Part shown: positions 37,375 through 46,844 of the stretch, piece after piece
Layout of the letters: each line of letters begins with the position of its first letter
Position numbering within the stretch: position 1 is the first letter of the stretch
From: Bacteroidales bacterium
GTDB lineage: Bacteria > Bacteroidota > Bacteroidia > Bacteroidales > Tenuifilaceae
Length of the DNA stretch: 56,586 nt
Assembly (NCBI GenBank): GCA_028708425.1
Contig: JAQVYY010000019.1
Span: forward strand, 1 to 56,586
Direction: 5' to 3'
The notes under the pieces: model-generated
The model's database searches: none
Seen by the model: only the letters and a program-made list of their open reading frames with translations
Told to the model about the DNA's origin: nothing
Position numbers and translations under genes: made by a program

Positions 37375-37674
37375 ACTTTTTATTTTTAAAAGGTTTTGCA
37401 TTGAAAACGAACAAACCCCATGCCTTTTTGATATACAGCAGGTTATACTTAACACACGTTAACATACCTGACATATTTTCTGAACTTTATCAAGAAAATG
37501 TTAAGTAACTCTCATTATGTTCGTCAGTATGGAGATGTTTTGAATGGAATGGAGATCCGCTCAGAGGGTGTACTGCCAAACTCTCACATGCAACCATCAT
37601 TGGCTCTACACTACCAATGAACCGTTACCGATTTTGTTTGACGATAAATTTGATTCAACATAAAAAATATGGTA

Positions 37675-37806
37675 CCCCGCATTATTCATCAACTTTTTTA
37701 AAGATGAATGCAAATGCGGGTTGCCTCGACCTAGTTGAGCCCAATATTGGGAAACGAAATTGGTTGTGAGACTTAGTCGATGTCGGAGTCCCCAATTATT
37801 CGGGTT
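37675..37806 (+). repeat. 149-bp structured intergenic repeat, copy D (3' end diverged)
   Basis: Hairpin 1 is intact (CCCGCATTATTCATC against GATGAATGCAAATGCGGG). Hairpin 2 has one mismatch. The 3' terminal repeat stops after CCAATTATTCG, so the copy is decayed on the right. It lies in the 505-bp gap between the htrA-type gene and rplT, which has no gene. Confidence 0.8.
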
Positions 37807-37826
37807 AGTCCAAATTAAAAAAGCAT

Positions 37827-37859
37827 AAAAAAAGCAGAGCCACATGGGTAGCTCCACTT
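37827..37859 (-). terminator. Terminator of the thrS-infC-rpmI-rplT operon
   Basis: On the minus strand, AAGTGGAGCT pairs with GGCTCTGCTT using three wobbles around an 8-nt loop, followed by a run of T. It lies 20 bp past the rplT stop. Confidence 0.6.
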
Positions 37860-37879
37860 TTCTGTGTTTTTCACTATAT

Positions 37880-38224
37880 CTAGTTCAACGAATCAACAAC
37901 GGCTTTAAAAGCCTCGGGATGATTCATGGCCATATCGGCTAAAACCTTACGATTAAGGGCAATTCCCTTCTCGTTAACCTTACCCATAAACTCGGAATAA
38001 GACATTCCGTGCAAACGAGCGGCTGCATTAATACGTTGAATCCAAAGTGTTCTAAAATTCCCTTTTTTCTTTTTGCGGTCGCGATAAGCGTACTGCATCC
38101 CCTTTTCGAGGGTGTGTTTAGCAACGGTATAAACATTACCTCTGGCCTGAAAATTACCTTTAGTCTGTTTAAGGACTTTCTTCCTACGAGCCCTTGATGC
38201 TACTACATTAACTGAACGTGGCAT
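37880..38224 (-). CDS. rplT: 50S ribosomal protein L20
   Basis: L20 (bL20) is needed early in 50S assembly. The 114-aa protein starts [20 protein letters not shown] and has the typical [20 protein letters not shown]. It closes the thrS-infC-rpmI-rplT operon, an order conserved in many bacteria. Feedback control by L20 on this operon is known in other bacteria; no L20-binding structure is evident here. Confidence 0.97.
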   Translation of the reverse strand: MPRSVNVVASRARRKKVLKQTKGNFQARGNVYTVAKHTLEKGMQYAYRDRKKKKGNFRTLWIQRINAAARLHGMSYSEFMGKVNEKGIALNRKVLADMAMNHPEAFKAVVDSLN

Positions 38225-38331
38225 AATTTAAACTTTTGCGAATGGTTAGCGTTTCGTTTTTTTTCGAAATCTTTTAAGCTAATACACTCTGTAATTAATA
38301 AAATAATAAATTCGGGTAAAATACGGGCATC

Positions 38332-38529
38332 TTACTTAAGCCCCAATAACCGTTTAATGTTATTAGTATCGGCCTTGCTCACTAAACCTGATTTCGTAAG
38401 ATTACGCTTTTGCTTGGTGGTTTTGTGAGAAAGGATGTGGCTCTTGTAAGCATGCTTTCGCTTTATTTTCCCTGTTCCGGTAAGCTGAAAACGCTTTTTG
38501 GCTCCGGAATTTGTTTTTACTTTAGGCAT
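38332..38529 (-). CDS. rpmI: 50S ribosomal protein L35
   Basis: The 65-aa basic protein starts [20 protein letters not shown], the hallmark of bL35, and contains [11 protein letters not shown]. It lies 28 bp after infC and about 107 bp before rplT, the classic gene order. Confidence 0.97.
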   Translation of the reverse strand: MPKVKTNSGAKKRFQLTGTGKIKRKHAYKSHILSHKTTKQKRNLTKSGLVSKADTNNIKRLLGLK

Positions 38530-38557
38530 TCTGCTTATTTATATTTAGTTAAAAAAT

Positions 38558-39115
38558 CTAATTCTTCTTTTTTGCAACCTTAGGCGCTATAAACATGATC
38601 ATTCGTTTTCCTTCTAACTTGGGCAGCTGTTCTACCTTTCCAACCTCTTCTAAATCTTGAGCAAACTTAAGAAGCAATATCTCGCCCTTCTCTTTAAACA
38701 AAATTGTTCGACCTTTAAAAAACACAAAAGCTTTTACTTTAGCTCCGTCCTCAAGGAATTTTTGGGCATGCCTTAACTTAAAGTTGTAATCATGATCGTC
38801 GGTATTAGGTCCAAACCGTATCTCTTTAACTACAACCTTTTGAGTTTTAGAACGAATTTCTTTCTGTCTCTTTTTTTGTTGGTACAAAAACTTATTAAAA
38901 TCGATAATCCGGCAAACTGGGGGATCTGCTTTCTCTGAAATTAGTACTAAATCCAGCTCCATATCATTGGCTATTTTCTGAGCCTCTTCAATGGACATAA
39001 TGCCTGATTTATCGAGATCATCTCCTGCAACGCGTACTACTCTGGCGCGAATTTGTTCGTTTTTAAGGTATTTGCTTTCTGGCCTTCTACCTCTTCTGTT
39101 TCTTGGTGCTGCTAT
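38558..39115 (-). CDS. infC: Translation initiation factor IF-3, AUA start
   Basis: IF-3 binds the 30S subunit and checks the start codon. The ATG at 38998 gives only 146 aa and lacks the N-terminal domain. In the same frame, sequence continues upstream with clear IF-3 content ([17 protein letters not shown], then [11 protein letters not shown]) back to codon 39115-39113, which reads ATA. It is preceded by AAGGAGGA with about 7-nt spacing. Initiation at this AUA gives about 185 aa, a normal length. Non-canonical infC starts (AUU in E. coli) are known to allow IF-3 feedback control. No ATG, GTG or TTG fits the N-terminus. The gene follows thrS by 38 bp. Confidence 0.88.
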   Translation of the reverse strand: MAAPRNRRGRRPESKYLKNEQIRARVVRVAGDDLDKSGIMSIEEAQKIANDMELDLVLISEKADPPVCRIIDFNKFLYQQKKRQKEIRSKTQKVVVKEIRFGPNTDDHDYNFKLRHAQKFLEDGAKVKAFVFFKGRTILFKEKGEILLLKFAQDLEEVGKVEQLPKLEGKRMIMFIAPKVAKKKN

Positions 39116-39122
39116 GCTTAAG

Positions 39123-39130
39123 TCCTCCTT
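39123..39130 (-). promoter_or_regulatory. Strong Shine-Dalgarno of infC
   Basis: The minus strand reads AAGGAGGA, a near-perfect anti-16S match. Strong Shine-Dalgarno sequences are rare in Bacteroidota and I see none comparable at the other starts here. It marks the AUA codon at 39115 as the infC start. Confidence 0.75.
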
Positions 39131-39153
39131 TAATTAGTTAATACTATAGCTTG

Positions 39154-41088
39154 CTATTCAAACTGTTTATTTACTTCATCGGTTATATATTTGGCAAAAT
39201 CATTCGTACTCATTTGCCCTTTATCTCCTTCGCCTTGCTTACGTACAGAAACGAGATTATCAGAAACTTCCTTTTCTCCCACAATTAGCAGGTAAGGTAT
39301 TCGCTTCAACTCATTATCCCTTATCTTCTTACCTACCTTTTCGTTTCTATCGTCAATTAGGGTGCGAATATCGCAATTATTTAAGAAATCAGCAACTTTT
39401 TTTGCGTAATCGTTAAATTTTTCGCTAACGGGTAGCACTACCGCCTGATCGGGAGTAAGCCATAGCGGGAATTTTCCGCTAGAATGCTCAATGAGAACTG
39501 CAACGAAACGCTCCATCGACCCAAACGGTGCACGATGTATCATAATGGGTCGGTGACGCTTATCGTCGGCTCCAATATACTCTAGCTCGAATCTCTCGGG
39601 CAGGTTGTAATCAACCTGTATTGTACCCAGCTGCCATTTTCGCCCAATGGCGTCCTTAACCATAAAGTCGAGCTTTGGGCCATAAAATGCAGCCTCGCCA
39701 ATTACCGTTGTGGTAGTTAATCCTTTGAGTTTAACAGCTGAAAGGATAGCGTGCTCGGCCTTTTCCCAATTCTCATCGCTTCCTATATACTTCTCCTTAT
39801 CGTTTGGGTCGCGCAGCGAAATTTGTGCAGTGAACTCCTTAAAATTTAAGGTTTTAAAGATATGTAGTACGATATCGACAACCTTAACAAACTCTTCTTC
39901 GAGCTGATCGGGTCGGCAAAAGATATGGGCGTCGTCCTGAGTAAAACCACGCACCCTTGTAAGGCCATGCAGCTCTCCGCTCTGCTCGTAACGATACACG
40001 GTGCCAAACTCGGCTAGGCGAACGGGCAAATCCTTGTACGAATGGGGTTTAAACTTGTATACCTCGCAGTGATGCGGGCAGTTCATGGGTTTAAGTAAAA
40101 ACTCTTCGCCCTCGTTGGGCGTATGGATTGGTTGAAACGAATCTTCACCGTACTTTGAATAATGACCCGATGTTACATAGAGCTCCTTTTGGCCAATATG
40201 TGGTGTTATGATTTGCTCATAACCATACTTTTTTTGAACCTTTTTCAAAAACTGCTCAAGCCGTTCGCGCAGTTCGGCACCTTTGGGTAACCAAAGAGGT
40301 AAACCCTGCCCAACTTTTGGTGAAAAAGTAAATAGCTCGAGCTCTTTACCTATTTTACGGTGATCGCGCTTTTTTGCCTCCTCAAGCATAACCATATACT
40401 CGTCGAGCATCGATTTTTTCGGAAACGATACCCCATAAATACGGGTTAACTGCTTATTTTTTTCATCGCCACGCCAATAAGCACCTGCTATTGACAATAG
40501 TTTAAAGGCTTTTATATACCCCGTATCGGGCAGGTGAGGACCGCGACATAAATCGGTAAAATCTCCTTGGGTGTAGAAAGTTATGGTACCATCGTCTAAC
40601 GATTCTATAAGCTCAACCTTATAGGGGTCGGCCTTTTCCTTTTAGGTTCGCAGAGCCTCTTCTTTCGAAACCTCCTTGCGAGTAATAGGTTCCTTTGCGC
40701 TTGCCAACTCTTTCATCTTCGCCTCAATATTTGTTAAATCAGACTCAGAAATAGAGTAATCGCCAAAGTCAATATCGTAATAAAACCCATTCTCAATACT
40801 AGGGCCAATACCAAACTTTACTCCAGGATATAATGCTTCAATAGCCTCTGCCATAAGGTGTGCAGAGGAGTGCCAATAGGCAAGCTTCGCCTCCTCATCG
40901 TTCCATTTATGAAGCACTATGGTTGCATCGGTACTAATTGGACGCGTTAAGTCCCATACCTCATCATTTACTGTTATTGAGAGCACCTCCCTAGCCAAAC
41001 GATTCGATATATTTTTTGCAATGCTGAGCCCAGTTATACCCTTTTCAAACTCACGCACACTTCCATCTGGAAAAGTAATATTTATCAT
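39154..41088 (-). pseudogene. thrS: Threonyl-tRNA synthetase, interrupted by in-frame TAA (broken or recoded)
   Basis: ThrRS charges tRNA-Thr and edits mischarged serine. Start is the ATG at 41088 (MINITFPDGSVREFEKG), supported by a promoter just upstream. Codon 149 (40644-40642) is TAA. Both flanks are in the same frame and both are good ThrRS sequence: TGS domain and editing HSSAH before it, then [18 protein letters not shown], the editing CRGPH motif, catalytic motif 2 ([14 protein letters not shown]) and motif 3 ([11 protein letters not shown]), zinc Cys in MNCPHHCE, and anticodon domain after it. With read-through it would be about 644 aa, the family norm. Possible explanations are a point mutation, a sequencing error, suppression, or restart (TTG at 40497). 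ThrRS is normally essential, so the status is unresolved. Confidence 0.85.
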
Positions 41089-41117
41089 AGTTAGGTATCT
41101 TGTTATTAAAAACGATG

Positions 41118-41125
41118 CAAAGGTA
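41118..41125 (-). promoter_or_regulatory. -7 promoter element for thrS
   Basis: TACCTTTG followed by C on the minus strand is a perfect -7 match, 30 bp upstream of the thrS ATG at 41088. It argues against the longer ORF start at 41160. Confidence 0.65.
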
Positions 41126-41220
41126 GCTAATATTGATTTAATATCTGTTAATGTAACCATTACAATAATATTTTGGACTCACTAAATTTTACTCGGATCC
41201 TAAAACGATCACCCTAAATT

Positions 41221-41366
41221 AACCCGCATTATTCATCAAATTTTTAAAAGATGAATGCAAATGCGGGTTACCCCCGACATAGTCGAGCCCCATTTTAGGC
41301 AACTAATTTGGTTGTAAAACCTGGTTGCTATCGTAGACCCCAATAATTCGAATACTTGGGGTTAAG
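41221..41366 (+). repeat. 149-bp structured intergenic repeat, copy E
   Basis: A full-length copy with both terminal repeats: AACCCGCATTATTC at the left and ACTTGGGGTTAAG at the right. Hairpin 1 is intact; hairpin 3 is degenerate. It lies between the thrS and DPP IV-type genes, which are divergent, without covering either -7 element. Confidence 0.85.
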
Positions 41367-41435
41367 CCGTACCAAATTGTGGTTGCCAATAGAACGAGTG
41401 GTCTTCTTCAGTTTTCTAGGTACAACCAAAATTGA

Positions 41436-41443
41436 TACCTTTG
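41436..41443 (+). promoter_or_regulatory. -7 promoter element for the DPP IV-type gene
   Basis: TACCTTTG followed by C matches the phylum consensus. It implies a leader of about 130 nt before the ATG at 41578. Confidence 0.55.
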
Positions 41444-41577
41444 CATTAGAGCGGTTAATCTATTTTAGCATTTCCGCATCTAAAAGATTGAGCTTTCCCT
41501 CTGTAAGACTTAGCTAAATAGTAGCCTTAAATATGGAAATTCCTTGAGACGAATAAATTAACTAAACAATTTTTCTT

Positions 41578-43749
41578 ATGAGAAAACTTATCATCTTATT
41601 AGCATCAACTGTTATTGCCTTACAAAGCATAGCACAGGTCGAAAAACAAAGAATCACGCTAGAAAACATACAGCGCGATGGAACATTTTATGCCCGCTCA
41701 ATAAGGGGAATTACATCGATGAACGATGGGGAGCATTACACCGTTATTGAATCGGGAGGTAAAATTGCCAAGTACAGCTATGCAAAGGGCAAACGGGTTG
41801 ATATACTTTTCGACGCAGAAAATTTTGACATCCCCTCACTAAAAAAAATCTCGGGTTACGAACTAAGTGCCGATGAAAACAAAATACTTCTTTCAACCAA
41901 CGTGGTGCCAATTTACCGCCGCTCTTTTACCGCTGATTATTACATTTATGACATTCAAAAAAAGACGGTAGCCCCCCTTTCAAATAATGGGGTACAAAGG
42001 CTGGCAACCTTCTCGCCGGATGGTCAAAAAGTTGCTTTTGTACGTGAAAACAATATTTACATTGTTCGTTTAAACTCGGGCAAGGAAACACAGATTACGT
42101 TTGATGGCAAGTTTAACCATATAATTAACGGTGCCGCCGACTGGGTTTATGAGGAAGAATTTGCGCTTGCCACTGGTATGCAATGGAGTCCCGATAGTAA
42201 ACAGCTGGCATTTTATAGATTCGATGAAAGTGATGTGAAAGTTTTCTCCATGTCCATGTTTCAAGACCAGCTGTACCCAGAAAACTACACGTTTAAATAC
42301 CCTAAGGCTGGCGAGGACAATTCCATTGTTTCGATACACGCTTACAACCTCGATACCGAAGAAACAAAAACCATGGATATTGGCAATGAAACCGACCAGT
42401 ACATAGCCCGCATAAAATGGACTATAAACCCCAACCAGCTTAGCATGGTTAGGCTAAACAGGCTTCAGAATAAAGTTGAAATTCTTTTGGCCAATGCAGA
42501 GAGCGGAAGCACTAAAGTGCTGTACACCGAAACCAACGAGCACTACGTAGAGGAGCCCAACGACGATTACCCACTTTTTACTTCCGACGGCAAATATTTT
42601 ATTATACCAAGCGAAATGGATGGATACAACCACATCTATCTATACAACATGAATGGTAAGTTAGAAACCCAGCTAACCAGCGGCAAAAATGAGGTTAGAA
42701 AAGTTTATGGGTACGACGCACGGAGTAAACGTGTATACTATACCTGCTTCGATGAATCGCCAATGCGCACAGCTGTTAAGTGGATTTCGCTGGATGGTAA
42801 AAAACACGAAAAACTATCGCAGCGTATCGGTACAAACTCTGCAGCTTTCAGCAAAACGTTTAAGTACTACATCCACTTTCACTCATCGGTTAGCACGCCA
42901 ACCCTTGTAACAATGCATAATGCCAAGGGCAAAGAGCTTAGGGTTATTGAGGATAACGCCAAGCTAAAAGAAACCCTTGCAACGTACGAAATACCACAAA
43001 AAGAATTTTTCACATTCACCACATCCGAGGGTGTTACCCTAAACGGGTATATGGTTAAACCCCCAACTTTTAACGAGAACACCAAGTACCCAGTGCTGAT
43101 GTACCAGTATAGCGGCCCGGGCTCCATAACCGTTACCGATAGGTTTGGAATTGGTTGGGATCAGCACTTAGCAACCGAAGGTTTTTTAGTTGTAGCAGTT
43201 GATGGACGGGGAACAGGCGGAAGAGGCGAAGCCTTTAAAAAGATGACCTATGGCAAGCTGGGATACTACGAAAGCATCGACCAAATTGAGGCTGGAAAAT
43301 ACTTACAATCGCTCCCCTTTGTTGATGCTAAACGGATTGCCATTTGGGGCTGGAGCTACGGTGGGTACATGTCGTCGTTGTGCCTATTTAAAGCCCCTGA
43401 AGTTTTCAGTACTGCCATTGCTGTTGCACCTGTTTCAAATTGGAGATACTACGATACAATTTACACAGAAAGATATATGGGACTCCCACAAGACAATCCT
43501 GATGGGTATGACGACAATTCCCCTATTAATCATGTAGAGGGATTACAGGGAAAACTTTTATTGGTTCACGGAACAGCCGATGATAACGTACATGTTCAGA
43601 ACGCTATTGAGCTAGCCGAAAGGTTAATTCAGGCAGAAAAGCAGTTTGATATGATGATGTATCCCGACAAAAACCATAGCATATATGGAGGGAATACCAG
43701 AATGCATCTGTACACACTGCTAACGAACTACCTTAAGAATAACTTGTAG
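41578..43749 (+). CDS. Dipeptidyl peptidase IV-type S9 protease
   Basis: This 723-aa exported protein (signal ends near SIAQ) belongs to peptidase family S9B. DPP IV cuts dipeptides, usually X-Pro or X-Ala, from peptide N-termini. A beta-propeller comes first (SPDGQKVAFVRE and SPDSKQLAFYRFDE). The conserved Glu motif DWVYEEEF is present. The C-terminal alpha/beta hydrolase has Ser593 (GWSYGG), the Asp in GTADDNVH (about 668) and His700 (KNHSIYG). With the tricorn-type, HtrA and M3 enzymes it indicates strong peptide use. Confidence 0.93.
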   Translation: MRKLIILLASTVIALQSIAQVEKQRITLENIQRDGTFYARSIRGITSMNDGEHYTVIESGGKIAKYSYAKGKRVDILFDAENFDIPSLKKISGYELSADENKILLSTNVVPIYRRSFTADYYIYDIQKKTVAPLSNNGVQRLATFSPDGQKVAFVRENNIYIVRLNSGKETQITFDGKFNHIINGAADWVYEEEFALATGMQWSPDSKQLAFYRFDESDVKVFSMSMFQDQLYPENYTFKYPKAGEDNSIVSIHAYNLDTEETKTMDIGNETDQYIARIKWTINPNQLSMVRLNRLQNKVEILLANAESGSTKVLYTETNEHYVEEPNDDYPLFTSDGKYFIIPSEMDGYNHIYLYNMNGKLETQLTSGKNEVRKVYGYDARSKRVYYTCFDESPMRTAVKWISLDGKKHEKLSQRIGTNSAAFSKTFKYYIHFHSSVSTPTLVTMHNAKGKELRVIEDNAKLKETLATYEIPQKEFFTFTTSEGVTLNGYMVKPPTFNENTKYPVLMYQYSGPGSITVTDRFGIGWDQHLATEGFLVVAVDGRGTGGRGEAFKKMTYGKLGYYESIDQIEAGKYLQSLPFVDAKRIAIWGWSYGGYMSSLCLFKAPEVFSTAIAVAPVSNWRYYDTIYTERYMGLPQDNPDGYDDNSPINHVEGLQGKLLLVHGTADDNVHVQNAIELAERLIQAEKQFDMMMYPDKNHSIYGGNTRMHLYTLLTNYLKNNL

Positions 43750-43799
43750 GGATCTAATCTTTGCTCGATTTAGCCTATGGCTAAGACAAATGGAGAATT

Positions 43800-44864
43800 C
43801 TATCGATAAATGCGCTCCTTATTCAGCTTACCCTGATACACCCTTGCATTTCGGTTATGCTCCGATAGCGTTCGGGAAAAAATATGGTAGCCAGAAAAGT
43901 CGGGATTGGCCGAAAAGTAGTAGTAACCATGTTTTTCGTAGTTAAGCACTGCATTAATAGATGAAATGCTGGGAGCATTTATTGGGCCAGGTGGCAAACC
44001 TCTGTGCTTGTAGGTATTGTATGGCGAGTCGACAGACAGGTGCTTAGTAAGTACCCGCTTTATGGTAAAATCGCCAAGGGCAAATTTTACGGTAGGGCAA
44101 GCCTGAAGCGGGGTTCCACGGTTAAGCCTGTTAATAAAAACCCCTGCAATTTTTGGACGCTCATCAGCTTTAATCGTTTCCTCTTCAACAATGGAGGCGA
44201 TTGTTGACACCCCCACCCTATTGAGCCCTATTTTCCCCGCTTTTCGGTCGCGCTCATCGGACCAAAAAATCTCGTACTCACGCTTCATCCTATCAAAAAA
44301 TCCTTCAGCATCGGTGTTCCAAAAAAACTCGTAGGTGTTAGGAATAAACATGGCAATAAAGGTTTCGGGCGTAAATCCATACTTAGCGGTAATATCTTTT
44401 GAAGAAAACGCCTCAACAATAGCTACCGAATCGGCTTCGATTTGCTTTGATATACGACCCGCCAGCTGCGAGGGCACTCTAAAACCTGTAAAGGTTACCC
44501 TTACGGGTGTTTGTAAACCTGCTCTTAACACGGCAATCAGCTCTCGATTCGTTTGGTTTTCTTTCAACTGGTACCTGCCAGAACGAATACTATACGGATA
44601 CCCCATACGTGAGCTTGTCCACTTAAACGATTCCATATCAACAACTAAACCCGACTCACTAAAAATTTCGAGCACGTCGGTATAGGTTGCCCCGGTAGGG
44701 ATATATATAACCCCCTTACTTTCGTTGCCAATGGCTACATTCGGTTTCAGCATCCTACTATAAATTCTGTAACCGAAGAAACCACCAACAGCCAAGGCAA
44801 GTAGCATAAATGCCAGTAAAATAAAAATGAGAGGTTTAACCGTTCTTTTTAACATCTTTCGCAT
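43800..44864 (-). CDS. mltG: Endolytic peptidoglycan transglycosylase MltG
   Basis: MltG (YceG) cuts nascent glycan strands and sets their length. The 354-aa protein has a cytoplasmic basic start (MRKMLKRTVK), one membrane helix (about 11-32), a LysM-like region and the YceG catalytic domain. The catalytic glutamate lies in IASIVEEETIKADERP (Glu227-229). Later LSVDSPYNTYKHRGLPPGPI and NPDFSGYHIFSRTLSEH are family hallmarks. The true start could also be Met4. It is convergent with the DPP IV-type gene and downstream of the aminotransferase. Confidence 0.94.
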   Translation of the reverse strand: MRKMLKRTVKPLIFILLAFMLLALAVGGFFGYRIYSRMLKPNVAIGNESKGVIYIPTGATYTDVLEIFSESGLVVDMESFKWTSSRMGYPYSIRSGRYQLKENQTNRELIAVLRAGLQTPVRVTFTGFRVPSQLAGRISKQIEADSVAIVEAFSSKDITAKYGFTPETFIAMFIPNTYEFFWNTDAEGFFDRMKREYEIFWSDERDRKAGKIGLNRVGVSTIASIVEEETIKADERPKIAGVFINRLNRGTPLQACPTVKFALGDFTIKRVLTKHLSVDSPYNTYKHRGLPPGPINAPSISSINAVLNYEKHGYYYFSANPDFSGYHIFSRTLSEHNRNARVYQGKLNKERIYR

Positions 44865-44886
44865 TATGATTTAGGGTACAAATATA

Positions 44887-44918
44887 AATAACCCACGGTA
44901 AAAATGCCGTGGGTTATT
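44887..44918. terminator. Hairpin terminator between aminotransferase and mltG
   Basis: A perfect 12-bp stem AATAACCCACGG / CCGTGGGTTATT surrounds an 8-nt loop. On the minus strand it follows the aminotransferase stop codon by 26 bp, although the T-run after it is short. Confidence 0.65.
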
Positions 44919-44943
44919 GTTAACAATTACAAAAACAATATGT

Positions 44944-46137
44944 TTACCTCATTTCGCGAACGGCTTTATCAATCCTATCAAGAGCTTCAATAAGCTGCTC
45001 CTCGGATGCTGCATACGAAAAACGAATATATTCGGGTGATCCAAAAGCACTACCTGGAACGGTAGCCACATGGGCATGATTTAATAGATACATACATAAA
45101 TCGGCAGAGGAAGCAATAACCTGATCGCCAAACTTTTTACCAAGCAGCTCAGACACCTCAGCAAAAATATAAAAAGCACCCTGCGGTACATTGGCCTTAA
45201 AGCCAGGTATTTTTTTAAGTCGCTCAATAGCTAAATCACGACGTTTTCTAAATGCTTTACACATCATCTGCGGAAACGATGTATCGGAACCAATTGCTGC
45301 AACAGCAGCTTTTTGGGCTATTGAGCAGGTGCCCGACGTCATCTGGCCTTGCAATTTCTGGCAGGCCTTTGCTATCCATTTTGGAGCAGCGCAGTAACCA
45401 ATCCGCCAACCCGTCATTGCATACCCCTTCGATACACCATTCACAATAATTACCCTATCCGAGATTTCGCTAAACTGCGCAATACTCTCATGCTTGCCCT
45501 CGTAGTTAATATGCTCGTATATCTCATCGGAAAGTATTAGTATATTTGGATGCTTAACAAGCACCTTTACTAGAGCTTTCAACTCGCTACGCGAGTACAC
45601 GCTACCAGTAGGATTAGACGGCGAGCAAAGCATTAACGCTCTTGTGCGAGGGGTAATTGCCTCGGCCAGCTGTTGGGGTGTAATCTTAAAATCACTTTCG
45701 AGCGAGGTGGGTATAACCACGCTTTTACCCTCGGCCAACTTTACTAGCTCAACGTAGCTAACCCAGTATGGAGCTGGAACAATAACCTCATCACCAGCAT
45801 TAATTGTAGCCATAAGAACATTTGTGAGCGCATGCTTTGCCCCACCAGAAACTACAATCTGATCGGTACCATACACCAAGCCATTTTCACGCTTGAGCTT
45901 ATCGGATATTACCTGCAATAAATCAGCATAGCCCGGTACAGGCGAATAGTGGGTAAAATTATTTTCGATAGCCTTTATGGCTGCATCCTTTACAAAATCG
46001 GGGGTATTAAAATCGGGCTCACCAACGCTTAGATTAATAACATCAACTCCTTGGGCTTGTAACTCCCTGCTTTTTTGCGACATAGCTAGGGTTTCTGAAA
46101 CAGCTAGCTGTGCAACTCTGTTTGAAACATTTTCCAT
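44944..46137 (-). CDS. Class I PLP aminotransferase (aspartate aminotransferase-type)
   Basis: The 397-aa protein is a type I aminotransferase of the subgroup Ib. Motifs are LSVGEPDFNTP (36-46), SNPTG (174-178), Asp204 and Tyr207 (LSDEIYEH) and the PLP lysine Lys237 in GVSKGYAMTGWRIGY. This subgroup mostly transfers the amino group of aspartate to 2-oxoglutarate, and some members also act on prephenate. A terminator follows, and the gene is divergent from the 171-aa hypothetical gene. The fold is certain and the exact substrate likely. Confidence 0.9.
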   Translation of the reverse strand: MENVSNRVAQLAVSETLAMSQKSRELQAQGVDVINLSVGEPDFNTPDFVKDAAIKAIENNFTHYSPVPGYADLLQVISDKLKRENGLVYGTDQIVVSGGAKHALTNVLMATINAGDEVIVPAPYWVSYVELVKLAEGKSVVIPTSLESDFKITPQQLAEAITPRTRALMLCSPSNPTGSVYSRSELKALVKVLVKHPNILILSDEIYEHINYEGKHESIAQFSEISDRVIIVNGVSKGYAMTGWRIGYCAAPKWIAKACQKLQGQMTSGTCSIAQKAAVAAIGSDTSFPQMMCKAFRKRRDLAIERLKKIPGFKANVPQGAFYIFAEVSELLGKKFGDQVIASSADLCMYLLNHAHVATVPGSAFGSPEYIRFSYAASEEQLIEALDRIDKAVREMR

Positions 46138-46254
46138 ACCAAAAGGTTAAATTAATTTTTGTACACTTAGATTAAAAGATTTTCTTAATTTTAAAGTTTT
46201 AAAGTTAATGCTAAATTTATGTGTAAACAACATGTTCTTTAATATAAATATGAT

Positions 46255-46770
46255 ATGACAATTGATTTACTGAAAATAATTATACCCTCCCTACTAGTCT
46301 TTCTTGCTGGTTATCTAGCCGTTGAGAGGCTTCTGAGGGAAGAAAGCAATAGGCGACGCGCTGAGCTTAACGCTAACAGCAGAAAAATAACTACGCCCAT
46401 ACGGCTTCAGGCCTACGAGCGAATAGTACTATTCTTAGAACGAATCTCGCCCGAGTCGATTTTGGTGAGGGTAAACCAACCGAATATATCTTCCCAAAAA
46501 TTCCAAAGCATTTTGCTTAGCACCATTCGCAGCGAGTGGGAGCATAACCTCTCGCAACAAATTTACCTAAGTGCTAAGGCATGGGGGCTGGTAAAAAATG
46601 CTAAGGATAATGTGGTTAAGCTAATCAATAGCAGCGCCGACAAGGTTGATACAAAGGCACCTGCAATGGTGCTAAGCAAGGAGATTTTAGACGGTTTGGT
46701 TGATTTAGAATCGCATCCAACCTCACGCGCCATTAAGCATTTAAAGAAAGAGGTTAACGAAATGTTTTAG
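46255..46770 (+). CDS. Conserved membrane-anchored hypothetical protein
   Basis: I do not know the function. The 171-aa protein begins with one membrane helix (about residues 5-25, LLKIIIPSLLVFLAGYLAVE), followed by a basic juxtamembrane stretch (LLREESNRRRAEL). A soluble helical domain has RLQAYERIVLFLERISPESI and SEWEHNLSQQIYLSAKAWGLV. Similar small proteins are found across Bacteroidota, in my recollection. It is monocistronic and convergent with htpG. Confidence 0.7.
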   Translation: MTIDLLKIIIPSLLVFLAGYLAVERLLREESNRRRAELNANSRKITTPIRLQAYERIVLFLERISPESILVRVNQPNISSQKFQSILLSTIRSEWEHNLSQQIYLSAKAWGLVKNAKDNVVKLINSSADKVDTKAPAMVLSKEILDGLVDLESHPTSRAIKHLKKEVNEMF

Positions 46771-46791
46771 TACTAAAAGCTAATAACAGAT

Positions 46792-46818
46792 AAAGGGGGC
46801 AAATTTTGCCCCCTTTTA
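46792..46818. terminator. Bidirectional terminator between hypothetical gene and htpG
   Basis: AAAGGGGGCAA pairs with TTGCCCCCTTT and is flanked by A and T runs. It serves two convergent genes. Confidence 0.8.
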
Positions 46819-46844
46819 TTGTATTACCCAGGATTAAAGTTGGG

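Noticed and set aside
37606-37857. Minus-strand ORF of 83 aa
   Set aside because: It runs through repeat copy D and the rplT terminator. Its frame is explained by the structured repeat, and its composition is not protein-like.
38558-38998. infC starting at ATG 38998
   Set aside because: This would remove the IF-3 N-terminal domain, although in-frame IF-3 sequence and a strong Shine-Dalgarno lie upstream.
40642-41160. Separate 172-aa gene upstream of a 447-aa thrS
   Set aside because: Both parts share one frame and together make a complete ThrRS, so I treat them as one interrupted gene rather than two genes.
43770-43784. Small hairpin TTAGCC / GGCTAA between the DPP IV-type gene and mltG
   Set aside because: The stem is only 6 bp with no T-run, so it is too weak to call a terminator.
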